Shown piece after piece: positions 1-7,011 of a DNA stretch of 8,983 nt. How positions within the stretch are numbered: position 1 is the first letter of the stretch; each line of letters opens with the position of its first letter. The notes below the pieces were generated by a model that made no database searches, had not been told where the DNA came from, and was given only the letters and a program-made list of their open reading frames with translations. Where the stretch lies: the NCBI GenBank assembly GCA_946624395.1, contig CAMORY010000114.1, positions 1 to 8,983 of the forward strand, written 5' to 3'. This DNA is from an uncultured Clostridia bacterium (GTDB taxonomy: Bacteria > Bacillota > Clostridia > Christensenellales > Borkfalkiaceae). A program made the translations under genes and the position numbers.

Positions 1-788
1 ATTAAAGACATTATGATAAGTTTGAAAAACGCCGACACGTACGCCCATTTATCCATAAATAAACTTTTAACGTTGACGTTGGCAAGTCTTATACCCACCA
101 CTATCATAGAACACGGGGTTACCATTTCGGCAAGGTAGTTCATACTTTGCATAAACTTTTCGAGAATACTATCGAGAGTGTTGCCGTTTTTGTCTAAACT
201 CGCCATATCCACGATAGGGCGCGGCAACGCTACGAACAGTACAAAGCCTATTACCAGCGAAATAATAACGGGATTAAGGGCTATTTTTTTCACCGAAACC
301 TGCTTTTTATCGCCCGTCATTATGTATACGCCGAAAGTCCAGGTTAAAAGATTGAACACGGCTATAATCACCGCGCCGTAAATCATAATTTCTGCTAAAA
401 GTTCCGCGTTTTCATTAAAAAGCGACTGCAAGAACGGAAAGCCCATAAATCCGCAATTAGAAAACACGCTTGCAAATTTCAGTACGCGGATTTTAGCGTC
501 CGCGCTCTTTTTAATAAATACGAATTTCAGCACGGTAAACATAATAAGATGCACCGCTACCGCAAGCAACATTACGTAAAGCATATTAAGCCCGATTTCT
601 GGGTCAAACGCTTTTTTCTGAAAACTCGTAATTACGAGTACCGATTGACAGCAATACAGAACTATTGTCGAGATGGTTTCCGCGGCTTTTTCGGGCAACA
701 TTTTAAGTTTGGCAAAAATATACCCGGGTATTGCCAACGCAAGCAAAAAAATTACCGTTATTAAAACGTCGATAAATGTTATTTCCAT
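1..788 (-). CDS. AEC-family (auxin efflux carrier type) permease, 3' end missing
   Basis: Translating the minus strand from the ATG at 788 gives an open frame of 262 codons that runs off the left edge, so the C-terminus is absent (full AEC proteins are usually a little over 300 residues). The protein is an integral membrane protein with hydrophobic segments at about residues 5-26, 38-56, 66-92, 103-125, 131-155 and 169-190, with a further one after 215. The segment SNCGFMGFPFL near residue 110 matches the conserved Asn-Gly-Phe-x-Gly-x-Pro region of AEC transporters. Family members export or import small organic anions such as malate, but the substrate cannot be read from sequence. The start is supported by AAGGAAAG just upstream and by the 10-bp overlap with the end of the PHP gene (ATG and TAA share ATGGAAATAA), which implies translational coupling. 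Family assignment is firm; the substrate is unknown. Confidence 0.88.
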   Translation of the reverse strand, partial: MEITFIDVLITVIFLLALAIPGYIFAKLKMLPEKAAETISTIVLYCCQSVLVITSFQKKAFDPEIGLNMLYVMLLAVAVHLIMFTVLKFVFIKKSADAKIRVLKFASVFSNCGFMGFPFLQSLFNENAELLAEIMIYGAVIIAVFNLLTWTFGVYIMTGDKKQVSVKKIALNPVIISLVIGFVLFVALPRPIVDMASLDKNGNTLDSILEKFMQSMNYLAEMVTPCSMIVVGIRLANVNVKSLFMDKWAYVSAFFKLIIMSL

Positions 789-1510
789 TTGCTTTCCTTA
801 AACCTTTTCACTTCCCGCTCGTAAGTTAAAACGTCGGCGTAAATTTTAAATTCGTTTTTAAATATATATTCTGTCAACTGTTCGTCCGTGCATACGTTAT
901 CGGGAACGTATATACCGGCGGTTATGGGCTGTTCTTCGTGATGAAAGTCCGTGCCCGACATACCGATAAGTCCGTACTTTTTACAAAACTCTTCGGCTTT
1001 ACCGTTATGGTTATAGTGGTGAAAATGCCCGTTAAACTTTTCCGCACCGTGCATAAAGTCAGGATTCCCGCATATAACGCCATCGCGGAAAGGGTGCGTC
1101 TGATACATAAAAAGCCACTTTTTTTCAGCAAAGCGGAACAATTCTTCCTGTGTAAATGTATAAAACGGCTTATTGTCCGTCATATCCTTTTCGGATATCC
1201 CGTACACCATAAATTCTTCGCCGTAAATACTGCCGTTTTCAGGCACGGTGCGAATTTCCGTGCCGCAAAAGACTTTTACGCCGTATGGCTTTAACTGTTC
1301 GCGCAAATTATCTATAAGGGAATAATAAAATCTTACCTTTTCGGCGTGCGTTTCGCCTTTAAGATAGTTATAACTGTCCTTTGACAAATGGTTGGTTATA
1401 ACTATCCCGCCATAGCCCGATTTAACGTACTTTTCTATAAGCGTAGCGTTATCAGCGGTCGCACAATAACTCCCGCCTAAAGAGTGGCAATGCGTTTCAA
1501 GTTTTATCAT
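779..1510 (-). CDS. PHP-domain metal-dependent phosphoesterase family protein
   Basis: This 243-residue protein is a stand-alone PHP (polymerase and histidinol phosphatase) domain. The metal-ligand pattern is visible: H7-x-H9 at the N-terminus, H41 in ITNH, E85 in CGTEIR, H139 in YQTHP, a histidine cluster at 162-168, and D188-x-H190 in GTDFHH. These match the ligands that bind two or three metal ions in PHP phosphoesterases, so the enzyme looks intact. Known relatives hydrolyse phosphate esters such as histidinol phosphate or nucleotide phosphates; the substrate here is not evident. H7 is an essential ligand, so the start cannot lie further downstream. The ribosome binding site is weak (GAAAG, 9 bases before ATG). 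The gene begins only 17 bases after a terminator, so it must rely on readthrough or a promoter I cannot identify. It is coupled to the following AEC permease by a 10-bp overlap, but no shared pathway can be proved. Confidence 0.85.
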   Translation of the reverse strand: MIKLETHCHSLGGSYCATADNATLIEKYVKSGYGGIVITNHLSKDSYNYLKGETHAEKVRFYYSLIDNLREQLKPYGVKVFCGTEIRTVPENGSIYGEEFMVYGISEKDMTDNKPFYTFTQEELFRFAEKKWLFMYQTHPFRDGVICGNPDFMHGAEKFNGHFHHYNHNGKAEEFCKKYGLIGMSGTDFHHEEQPITAGIYVPDNVCTDEQLTEYIFKNEFKIYADVLTYEREVKRFKESKWK

Positions 1511-1527
1511 AATATATTTCTTTCAGT

Positions 1528-1560
1528 AAAAAAGGGCAAAACCGACGTTTCGCCCCTTTT
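1528..1560 (-). terminator. Intrinsic terminator after the foldase lipoprotein gene
   Basis: On the minus strand, AAAAGGGGCGAAA pairs with UUUUGCCCUUUUU around a six-base loop (CGUCGG), giving a 13-bp stem if G-U pairs are allowed, with the last U residues continuing the run. The stem lies 15 bases after the stop codon at 1576, exactly where a Rho-independent terminator for the upstream gene would sit. It separates the mfd/lipoprotein region from the PHP and AEC genes. Confidence 0.8.
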
Positions 1561-1575
1561 ATCCGTATATAATTT

Positions 1576-2460
1576 TTAACCGATTAAGTCGGCGTATCTG
1601 CTTTCGTAAACGTTAGTATACTTGGTGTCGTAGCGATACTTATTTACAAGCACCGTTCTGCTCTTCGAAGACGTTGCCGAAAGTTTTGCAGAGATTAACT
1701 CGTTTGCAAGGAAGTATAAGAAATTGTTTTCTTCTTCAAAATCTTCCCAGTGTTCGCGCTGATACTCAATATACTTTTCCCAACTTTCCTGCCCTTGCAT
1801 ATCTATATCGAGAGTGGCAAGATAATCGTCTAAAGTAGCGTATTCTTTATTTGCCGTCCACACTTCGGAGAAGAACATAAAGTGATAACCGTAGTCGGAC
1901 GCAACCACTTTATAACTGCTGCCGCCTTCTTCCAAAAGCGCTTTGCCCGCGTCGCCGAACGTCTTAACGTATTCGTTATTGTCGGGTTTAATTACGTAGC
2001 CTTTATAAGTGTTAAGCGAACCGGGGTCTGTCGAGAACGCAAACAGTAATTCGTTTATCTTCGCGTCGTATTCTTTATCTTTCGGCAGAGCGTCGGTAGT
2101 GTATTCCCAGTATATATCGTCGCTTGCGCCTACAGCACCGACGGTTTCGTCCCCGTACACGTAATTATTTACGAATTCGGTAAATTCTTCAAGTCCGAAA
2201 GTTCTTACGCTTTCTACCGCGTAAACGCCGTCTTCATCGTCCGTCTTTGCTCTCACTTCTCTTACCGTGCCTTGGAATTCAAGGCTGTTAGCCGCGTCTT
2301 TTGCAAAGGTGTAGTCGCCCGTGAATTTCTTTGCGGCAAAGTCGAAATCGTAGCCCGATAAAATCCAGGTTTTACGCAAGTCTTGCGCAATCGTGCCCGC
2401 TAAAACTTTTGCACGTTCTTCTGAATATTTTTCTTCCGTCCAAACTTCGTGAACGCGTCC
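1576..2460 (-). pseudogene. 3' part of the foldase lipoprotein gene: insert and parvulin-like C-terminal half
   Basis: The 294 codons after the TAA stay open and family-like. Directly after the stop come GRVHEVWTEEKYSEE and a helix leading to LRKTWILSGY. A segment GDYTF...LEFQGTV follows, and then a parvulin-like half: ELLFAFSTDPG at full-length residues 467-477, KGYVI at 483-487, and SDYGYHFMFF near 518-527, which resembles the closing strand of rotamase domains (YGYHxxxV). The tail after about residue 545 is helical and charged. There is no ATG near the beginning; the first alternative start is a TTG at 2379 with no ribosome binding sequence before it, in the middle of a helix. Independent translation is therefore unlikely. 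The protein would also lack an export signal. It is best read as the stranded second half of the upstream gene. Confidence 0.75.
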
Positions 2461-3450
2461 TTACTGCAATTCTTCTATCTGTTTGCTCTGGTAATCGTTG
2501 ATACCCAAAAGCAGATTGTAAACGTAGCCGTACTTTCCTTCCTGATTGCTGTAAAGAATAGGACTGGTCGCGCTGGCGGAAGATAATGCGTCTACAAATT
2601 CTTGATTAGACCACTCTTTCTGCTCGTTTAATTTGTCCGTATAAGACTGCGCGAGTTTTTCATAGGTCAGGCTGTCTTTTATGCCTTTTACTATCGCTTC
2701 TTCGTAATTAGAGATAAGTTGACTTTCGTAATTGTTTTTAAGGAGTTGCTTTAAGTACTCGGTAGTTAAAAGCGTGCCGTCGTAATCCTTACCTAAAAGG
2801 TCGTTTGCTTTAAGGAGTTTTATTACCTTATTGAACGCGCCGCGTTTATACTCGTCCGAACTTACGTCAAAACCTTCGTTTTCGATTTTTTCAACGTATT
2901 CTTCTTTGTCAACGTCTTTTTCTGCGTTTTTAGCGTCGGTCGGAACGGTTCTTACGTCGAAAATCAAAGTGTCCGTAATTTCGGTTTTCGACTTGTCTTC
3001 GGAATAACTGTCCAAAAGGTCGTTTATGGACTTATAAGAGTAGTATTTCGCTTCCGTTATTTCGTCCGCGGTAAGATATCTCTCTAACGCGGGGGCGGCG
3101 TAAGCCTCGTTCACGGTTCTTTCAATGCCTGATTCCGCGTCGCCGTTTTCAAATACATCCGTCGCAACCTGAACGACTATACGGTTTTCAATAAGCCCGT
3201 TAAGAATAAGTTTATACGTTCTTGCGGCGTCGTACCCGTAGTACTGCGTATAAATGTAGCCGTAATTCATATAGCCGACGATAAGGTCTTTTTTGTAAAT
3301 ATTTTCTTGTTTGTTTATATTTACGGTGGCAACGACTTGATTAATGTTGCGTTCGGTATCGTCGGTTATAAAATTACACCCCGAAACCCCCGCCATACCG
3401 ATAACTACGGCAAGCAGTAAGGTCGTAAGTTTTAACAGCAGTTTTTTCAT
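2461..3450 (-). CDS. 5' part of the foldase lipoprotein: signal peptide and SurA N-terminal domain (329 aa)
   Basis: This is the product expected if the internal TAA works as a stop. Residues 1-25 form a lipoprotein signal peptide: MKK, a hydrophobic core rich in Leu/Val, and lipobox VSGC with the lipidated cysteine at position 25. The mature protein would be anchored to the outer face of the membrane. Residues 37-43 (NQVVATV), followed by the helical stretch 53-93 (KKDLIVGYMNYGYIY, then TYKLILNGLIENRIVV), look like the SurA/PrsA N-terminal chaperone domain. The rest is highly charged and helical, rich in Lys/Glu/Asp/Tyr. Residues 306-318 are the first strand of a parvulin-like domain, which is then cut off. 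The ATG at 3450 is preferred over an in-frame TTG at 3471 because GGAGAGAG lies 5-7 bases before it, inside the longer version. A truncated product would probably keep the chaperone part but lack isomerase activity. Confidence 0.8.
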   Translation of the reverse strand: MKKLLLKLTTLLLAVVIGMAGVSGCNFITDDTERNINQVVATVNINKQENIYKKDLIVGYMNYGYIYTQYYGYDAARTYKLILNGLIENRIVVQVATDVFENGDAESGIERTVNEAYAAPALERYLTADEITEAKYYSYKSINDLLDSYSEDKSKTEITDTLIFDVRTVPTDAKNAEKDVDKEEYVEKIENEGFDVSSDEYKRGAFNKVIKLLKANDLLGKDYDGTLLTTEYLKQLLKNNYESQLISNYEEAIVKGIKDSLTYEKLAQSYTDKLNEQKEWSNQEFVDALSSASATSPILYSNQEGKYGYVYNLLLGINDYQSKQIEELQ

Positions 3451-3463
3451 ATATCTCTCTCCA
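3448..3463 (-). promoter_or_regulatory. Ribosome binding site that fixes the lipoprotein start
   Basis: The minus strand reads TGGAGAGAGATATATG. GGAGAG is a strong Shine-Dalgarno match about seven bases before the ATG at 3450. It lies inside the coding part of the longer TTG-started version (3471), which argues for the ATG followed by the MKK signal peptide. Confidence 0.8.
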
Positions 3464-3486
3464 AAAATCAAGCGAAAATAGTTTTT

Positions 3487-3528
3487 ATTATACTCAAATA
3501 GTATATACTATATAAACGAAAATTGCAA
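3487..3528 (-). promoter_or_regulatory. Promoter(s) of the foldase lipoprotein gene
   Basis: A sigma-A-type promoter reads TTGCAA (3528-3523), a 17-base spacer, and TATACT (3505-3500), placing the transcript start near 3493 and leaving a leader of about 43 bases. A second, overlapping candidate is TTTATA (3516-3511), an 18-base spacer, and a perfect TATAAT (3492-3487). I see no clear terminator between mfd and this gene, so readthrough from mfd is also possible. Confidence 0.6.
3489..3511. promoter_or_regulatory. Overlapping TATACT/AGTATA inverted repeats, possible operator
   Basis: A perfect 14-bp palindrome, ATAGTATATACTAT (3498-3511), overlaps a second inverted repeat, TATACT-5 bases-AGTATA (3489-3505). 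The three half-sites cover the -10 boxes and probable transcript start of the lipoprotein promoter, a position where a repressor dimer would block transcription. The A+T-rich composition makes chance symmetry fairly easy, so the operator reading is an inference and no regulator is identifiable here. Confidence 0.4.
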
Positions 3529-3532
3529 TCGT

Positions 3533-3566
3533 TTTTCCGCTTTTTAATAATTTTGATTTTCCGCTT
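3533..3566 (-). repeat. Pair of direct repeats AAGCGGAAAA upstream of the lipoprotein promoter
   Basis: The 10-base sequence AAGCGGAAAA occurs on the minus strand at 3566-3557 and again at 3542-3533, 24 bases apart (just over two helical turns), immediately upstream of the -35 box. This spacing would put both copies on nearly the same face of the DNA. They could be activator sites, but two short A-rich copies may also be coincidence. Confidence 0.35.
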
Positions 3567-3580
3567 AAGACAATTTTTCG

Positions 3581-6500
3581 CTAAATTACGGCTTTTGACA
3601 GAAATTCCCGCACTATCGCCAGCATATCGGAGTTGTTTTCGGCGGTTCTTATGAACTCTATTTTCGGCGCGCCGCTCATTGAAATACGCGCTCTTCCCTT
3701 ATAACTTTCTATGGTTTCCATAAGCGCGGCGTTATTAAACGCGGCAAAGTTTTCAAACGTTAAACTCGTTTCGCCTTTCGACACGGTGATTTTAACGGCG
3801 GATATTTTCATAGCAAGGTACTTTGCCACGGCGATATCGATAAGGTTTTTCACTTCTTCGGGAATTTCGCCGTACGCGTCTTTTATCGCGGCGATAAACT
3901 CGGCTTCGGCGTCTACGGAATTGATTTCCGCTATCTCTTTATACGCGTCCATACGCGCCACGCCGCCTTCTATATAACTTTCGGGAATATACGCGCTTAA
4001 ACGGATGTCAAGTTCAGGCGTTTTTTCTTCTTTGCCCGAAATCTCTTCGCGCAAAAGTTTGGAATACAACTCGTACCCGATTTTATCCATATGCCCGTGC
4101 TGCTCCGCGCCTAAAATATTGCCCGCGCCGCGGATTTCCAAGTCGCGCATAGCGATTTTTATGCCGCTGCCCATTTCGGTAAACTCTATAATGGCGTTAA
4201 GCCTATCGAACGCGGTATTCGATAAAATTTTATCCCGCTTAAAGGTAAAATACGCGTACGCTAATCTATCGCTTCTGCCTACCCTGCCTTTCAGTTGGTA
4301 TAAAGAAGACAGCCCCAACCTATCCGCGTCTATCACTATAAGGGTGTTGGCGCGCGGCAAATCCACGCCGTTTTCTATTATCGTAGTCGAAACCAAAACG
4401 TCCGTTTTGCCCTGATAAAACTCTTCGACGGCTTTTTCCATTTCCCGTTCGTTCATCCTGCCGTGCACGACGGTAAACTTCAAATTCGGCATAAGGTTTT
4501 TAAGTTTAGATGCAAAAGTGAATATGCTTTCCACCCTGTTGTATAAAACGAACGCCTGCCCGCCGCGGTTTATCTCTCTCGACACGGCGTCTTTTATAAG
4601 CGTTTCGGTCTCTTCAACCACGTACGTCTGCACGGGTAGCCGCTTTTTGGGCGGCGTGTTTATTACGCTTATCGCGCGTATCCCCGATAGCGACATATGC
4701 AAGGTTCTGGGTATGGGCGTTGCCGTAAGCGTAAGCGTGTCAACGTTCTTTTTCAACAGTTTGATTTTTTCTTTATGTTCCACCCCGAAGCGCTGTTCTT
4801 CGTCTAAAACCAACAGCCCCAAGTCGCGGAAAGCCACGTCGCCGCTTAAAAGTCTGTGCGTGCCTATTATAAAGTCGATTTTGCCTTCTTTTAAATCGGA
4901 TAAGGTTTTTTTCTGCTCCGCGGGGGTGCGGAAACGGTTAAGCACGGCGATTTTTACGCCGAAATTTTTAAACCGCTCTGCCGCGGTGTTATAATGCTGT
5001 TCGGTAAGTATGGTGGTCGGCGCAAGCATAGCCGCCTGCTTGCCGTTTAATATCGCGCGGAAAACCGCACGGAACGCCACTTCGGTTTTACCGAAGCCCA
5101 CGTCCCCGCAAATAAGCCTGTCCATAACTTTGCCGCTTGCCATATCGCTTTTAACGTCGTTTTCAGCGGTTATCTGGTCGGGCGTTTCTTCAAAAGGGAA
5201 GGCGGCGTCAAACGCCTTTTCAAGTTCCGCGTCCGATTTAAAAGCAAACCCTTCGGACTGCTCGCGTTCCGAATATAGTTTTTTAAGGTCAAAGGACATT
5301 TTGCGTAGACTTTCTTTGACCGATTTTTTGATTTTTTCAAAGTCCGCGCCGCCGATTTTAGAAAGTTTGGGCTTTTTCTCGCTACCTAAATAGCGGGTTA
5401 AAATATCCATCTGTTCGACGGGTACGTACAAAACGTCGCCGCCTGAATATTCCACCGCAACGTAGTCTTTAGTGCCTTCGGTCGTCGTTATCTTTTTAAC
5501 GCCCAGCACCCTGCCTATACCGTGAACTTCGTGCACGCAGTAGTCGCCGACTTCGGGCGCGGTGAAAAAACTCTGCCGCTTTACTTTCAGTTTTTTGGCG
5601 GGCGTGCCGCGGGAAAACAGGTTGCCGCTACCTATAACCGCCACTTTCTCTTCGTGGAACACAAACCCCGCGGATAAAGTTTCGGTAGAAATTATAACGC
5701 CTTTAAGTTCGCCGCGCTCTCGTATTGCGGACGCTATGCCGTAATCGGATAAATCCTTGCAAAGCATTTCCGCGCGGCGGCTGTCCCCTGCGGTAATAAG
5801 CACCTTATACCCCGAATACAGCCAGTTGTTTATATCGGTAAATACTTCTTTAAAGTCAAGGCGGTAGTTTATAACGCCGCCGGATTTCGGGTTTATGATT
5901 TTAAGCGGGCTGAAAAACGGGTTTGCCGTAGACAAGGTCTGCAAAGTCGCTTGCCTATACGAAAGCAACCTGCTTTTCAGTTCATTAACGCCTATACAGT
6001 TGTTTTTAGAAAACGAAAACACTTCGCCCGATAAATAAAGCGAATTAAACCGTTCGGTAAACTCGGTATCATTAAGCACCGCCAAATCGTAAATACGCTT
6101 TGCTTCGTCGAAAATAACCACGGTATCGCGAGAAAGCAAGTCGAACGGCGTGCCGCAAGTGTCGGAAAGTACGGCAAGCGCGTTAAGCCCTTCGTCTTGT
6201 TTTTCCGCGGAAAGCAAAATATCTTCGTAAATTTCTTTAAGTCGGACTTTACGGGTTTTATCGGCGGCAAGCGTTTCTTCTTTGACGATTTTTAAAATTC
6301 TTTGCAGTTCGTCGCTACTAAAAACGTATTCCTTTGCCTGAATAATCTCCGCACCGAAAAGCGCCGCGATAGTCTTTCTCGTCTCCGTATCGAAAGTTTT
6401 TATATTCTCCACGTAATCGTCGAAAAAGTCTATTCTTAACGGCTCTTCAAAGTCTATCGGGAACACGTCCAACACGTCGCCGCGAACGGCGAACGTGCCT

Positions 6501-6979
6501 TTTACTTCCACGCTGTCCGTCCGTTCGTAGCCCGTTTCGGTTAAAAACGCGACTATCTCGTCTCTTGACAGCGTTTGCCCGCGCGACACGGTAAAAGTGC
6601 GCACCGATTTCGGGCAAGCCTGCATAAGCGCGGCGGCGGTGGTAATAACCACGTCCGCCCCCTTAATATCTTTTATCGCGCGTATGCGCTTATAAAGCCC
6701 GTCCTTGGAAAAAGCGCGCGTCAAAATAAGCGTATCTTCTCTGTCGGGAAGATACACCACCTTTTTACCCGTCAATTCCCTTATGGCGCGTTCAGCAGAA
6801 GCCGCGGCAAGAAAGTCTTTAACCACGTATAAAACGGGTTCTTCCACCGTAGCGACGAGATAATTTTTAAATGCGTCCGAAACACCGAAAACCGCCGAAG
6901 GTATACCTTGGCGGAGTGCGGAAAGAAATTCGTTTACCGAATTTTCCCCGTTTCTTAACGCTACGATTTTTTCAAGCAT
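3581..6979 (-). CDS. mfd: Transcription-repair coupling factor Mfd
   Basis: Mfd is a cytoplasmic DNA translocase that binds RNA polymerase stalled at lesions, pushes it off with ATP hydrolysis and recruits UvrA to start excision repair. At 1132 residues it is of normal family length (about 1150). The N-terminal third is the UvrB-like module, including VRGDVLDVFP around 165-174. The RNA polymerase interaction domain starts at PEVGDYCVHEVHGIG (475) and runs to about 535. The RecG-like motor has Walker A GDVGFGKTE (625-633, K631), the DEEQ box (726-729), TATPIPRTL (752-760) and QLKGRVGRS (895-903). The C-terminal regulatory domain begins near PELDIRLSAYIP (988). All key motor residues are present. 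The ATG at 6979 follows an AGGTAGG sequence. The gene lies 32 bp after pth and probably shares its transcript, a common arrangement in Bacillota. Confidence 0.97.
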   Translation of the reverse strand: MLEKIVALRNGENSVNEFLSALRQGIPSAVFGVSDAFKNYLVATVEEPVLYVVKDFLAAASAERAIRELTGKKVVYLPDREDTLILTRAFSKDGLYKRIRAIKDIKGADVVITTAAALMQACPKSVRTFTVSRGQTLSRDEIVAFLTETGYERTDSVEVKGTFAVRGDVLDVFPIDFEEPLRIDFFDDYVENIKTFDTETRKTIAALFGAEIIQAKEYVFSSDELQRILKIVKEETLAADKTRKVRLKEIYEDILLSAEKQDEGLNALAVLSDTCGTPFDLLSRDTVVIFDEAKRIYDLAVLNDTEFTERFNSLYLSGEVFSFSKNNCIGVNELKSRLLSYRQATLQTLSTANPFFSPLKIINPKSGGVINYRLDFKEVFTDINNWLYSGYKVLITAGDSRRAEMLCKDLSDYGIASAIRERGELKGVIISTETLSAGFVFHEEKVAVIGSGNLFSRGTPAKKLKVKRQSFFTAPEVGDYCVHEVHGIGRVLGVKKITTTEGTKDYVAVEYSGGDVLYVPVEQMDILTRYLGSEKKPKLSKIGGADFEKIKKSVKESLRKMSFDLKKLYSEREQSEGFAFKSDAELEKAFDAAFPFEETPDQITAENDVKSDMASGKVMDRLICGDVGFGKTEVAFRAVFRAILNGKQAAMLAPTTILTEQHYNTAAERFKNFGVKIAVLNRFRTPAEQKKTLSDLKEGKIDFIIGTHRLLSGDVAFRDLGLLVLDEEQRFGVEHKEKIKLLKKNVDTLTLTATPIPRTLHMSLSGIRAISVINTPPKKRLPVQTYVVEETETLIKDAVSREINRGGQAFVLYNRVESIFTFASKLKNLMPNLKFTVVHGRMNEREMEKAVEEFYQGKTDVLVSTTIIENGVDLPRANTLIVIDADRLGLSSLYQLKGRVGRSDRLAYAYFTFKRDKILSNTAFDRLNAIIEFTEMGSGIKIAMRDLEIRGAGNILGAEQHGHMDKIGYELYSKLLREEISGKEEKTPELDIRLSAYIPESYIEGGVARMDAYKEIAEINSVDAEAEFIAAIKDAYGEIPEEVKNLIDIAVAKYLAMKISAVKITVSKGETSLTFENFAAFNNAALMETIESYKGRARISMSGAPKIEFIRTAENNSDMLAIVREFLSKAVI

Positions 6980-7011
6980 CTAACCTACCTAAAACCGTTA
7001 TATATCAAGCG

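Larger units (their letters stand above)
1576..3450 (-). pseudogene. SurA/PrsA-like peptidyl-prolyl isomerase lipoprotein gene interrupted by in-frame TAA
   Basis: One reading frame of 625 codons starts at the ATG at 3450 and ends with TAA at 1576, but codon 330 (2463-2461) is also TAA. The flanks are in the same phase, and no other stop or frameshift occurs. The first half carries a lipoprotein signal and a SurA-type N-terminal domain. The second half carries the end of a parvulin-like rotamase domain. The stop falls just after the first strand of that domain (YVYNLLLG), so neither half alone makes a complete foldase. Intact relatives are extracytoplasmic chaperones/prolyl isomerases that fold secreted proteins. 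The position directly after mfd fits the common Bacillota order pth-mfd-foldase. A one-base change from a sense codon such as CAA, AAA or GAA would explain the stop. It may be a real nonsense mutation or an error in the assembled sequence. Confidence 0.75.

Noticed and set aside
178..764. Short plus-strand open frames opposite the AEC gene.
   Set aside because: The minus-strand frame across this region is continuous from 788 to the window edge and encodes clear membrane segments and an AEC motif.
1511..1539. Promoter TTGCCC-17-TATATT before the PHP gene.
   Set aside because: It would start transcription inside the coding region, after the ATG, and the start cannot be moved downstream because H7 is a metal ligand. 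The -35 lies in the terminator stem.
2379..2460. Separate downstream gene starting at the TTG at 2379 after the internal stop.
   Set aside because: No ribosome binding sequence precedes the TTG, it falls inside a predicted helix, the upstream 27 codons read as protein in the same frame, and the product would lack an export signal although its relatives are exported.
2461..2463. Reassigned stop codon or special amino acid (selenocysteine/pyrrolysine).
   Set aside because: Those use TGA or TAG, not TAA, and TAA clearly terminates pth and the PHP gene in this window.
3471..3582. Inverted repeat AGCGAAAA (3471-3478) / TTTTCGCT (3575-3582) spanning the mfd-lipoprotein gap.
   Set aside because: The arms are only eight bases, 96 bases apart, in A/T-rich DNA. 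It does not fit a terminator or a mobile element border and is likely chance.
3711..5744. Several open frames on the plus strand opposite mfd, and similar ones opposite prs, pth and the PHP gene.
   Set aside because: They mirror well-supported minus-strand genes, have low-complexity Ser/Ala/Phe-rich translations typical of antisense frames, and lack ribosome binding sites or recognisable domains.
5992..6270. Second minus-strand open frame inside the mfd coding region.
   Set aside because: It is an out-of-phase frame fully inside the intact mfd gene, with no domain or start signal.
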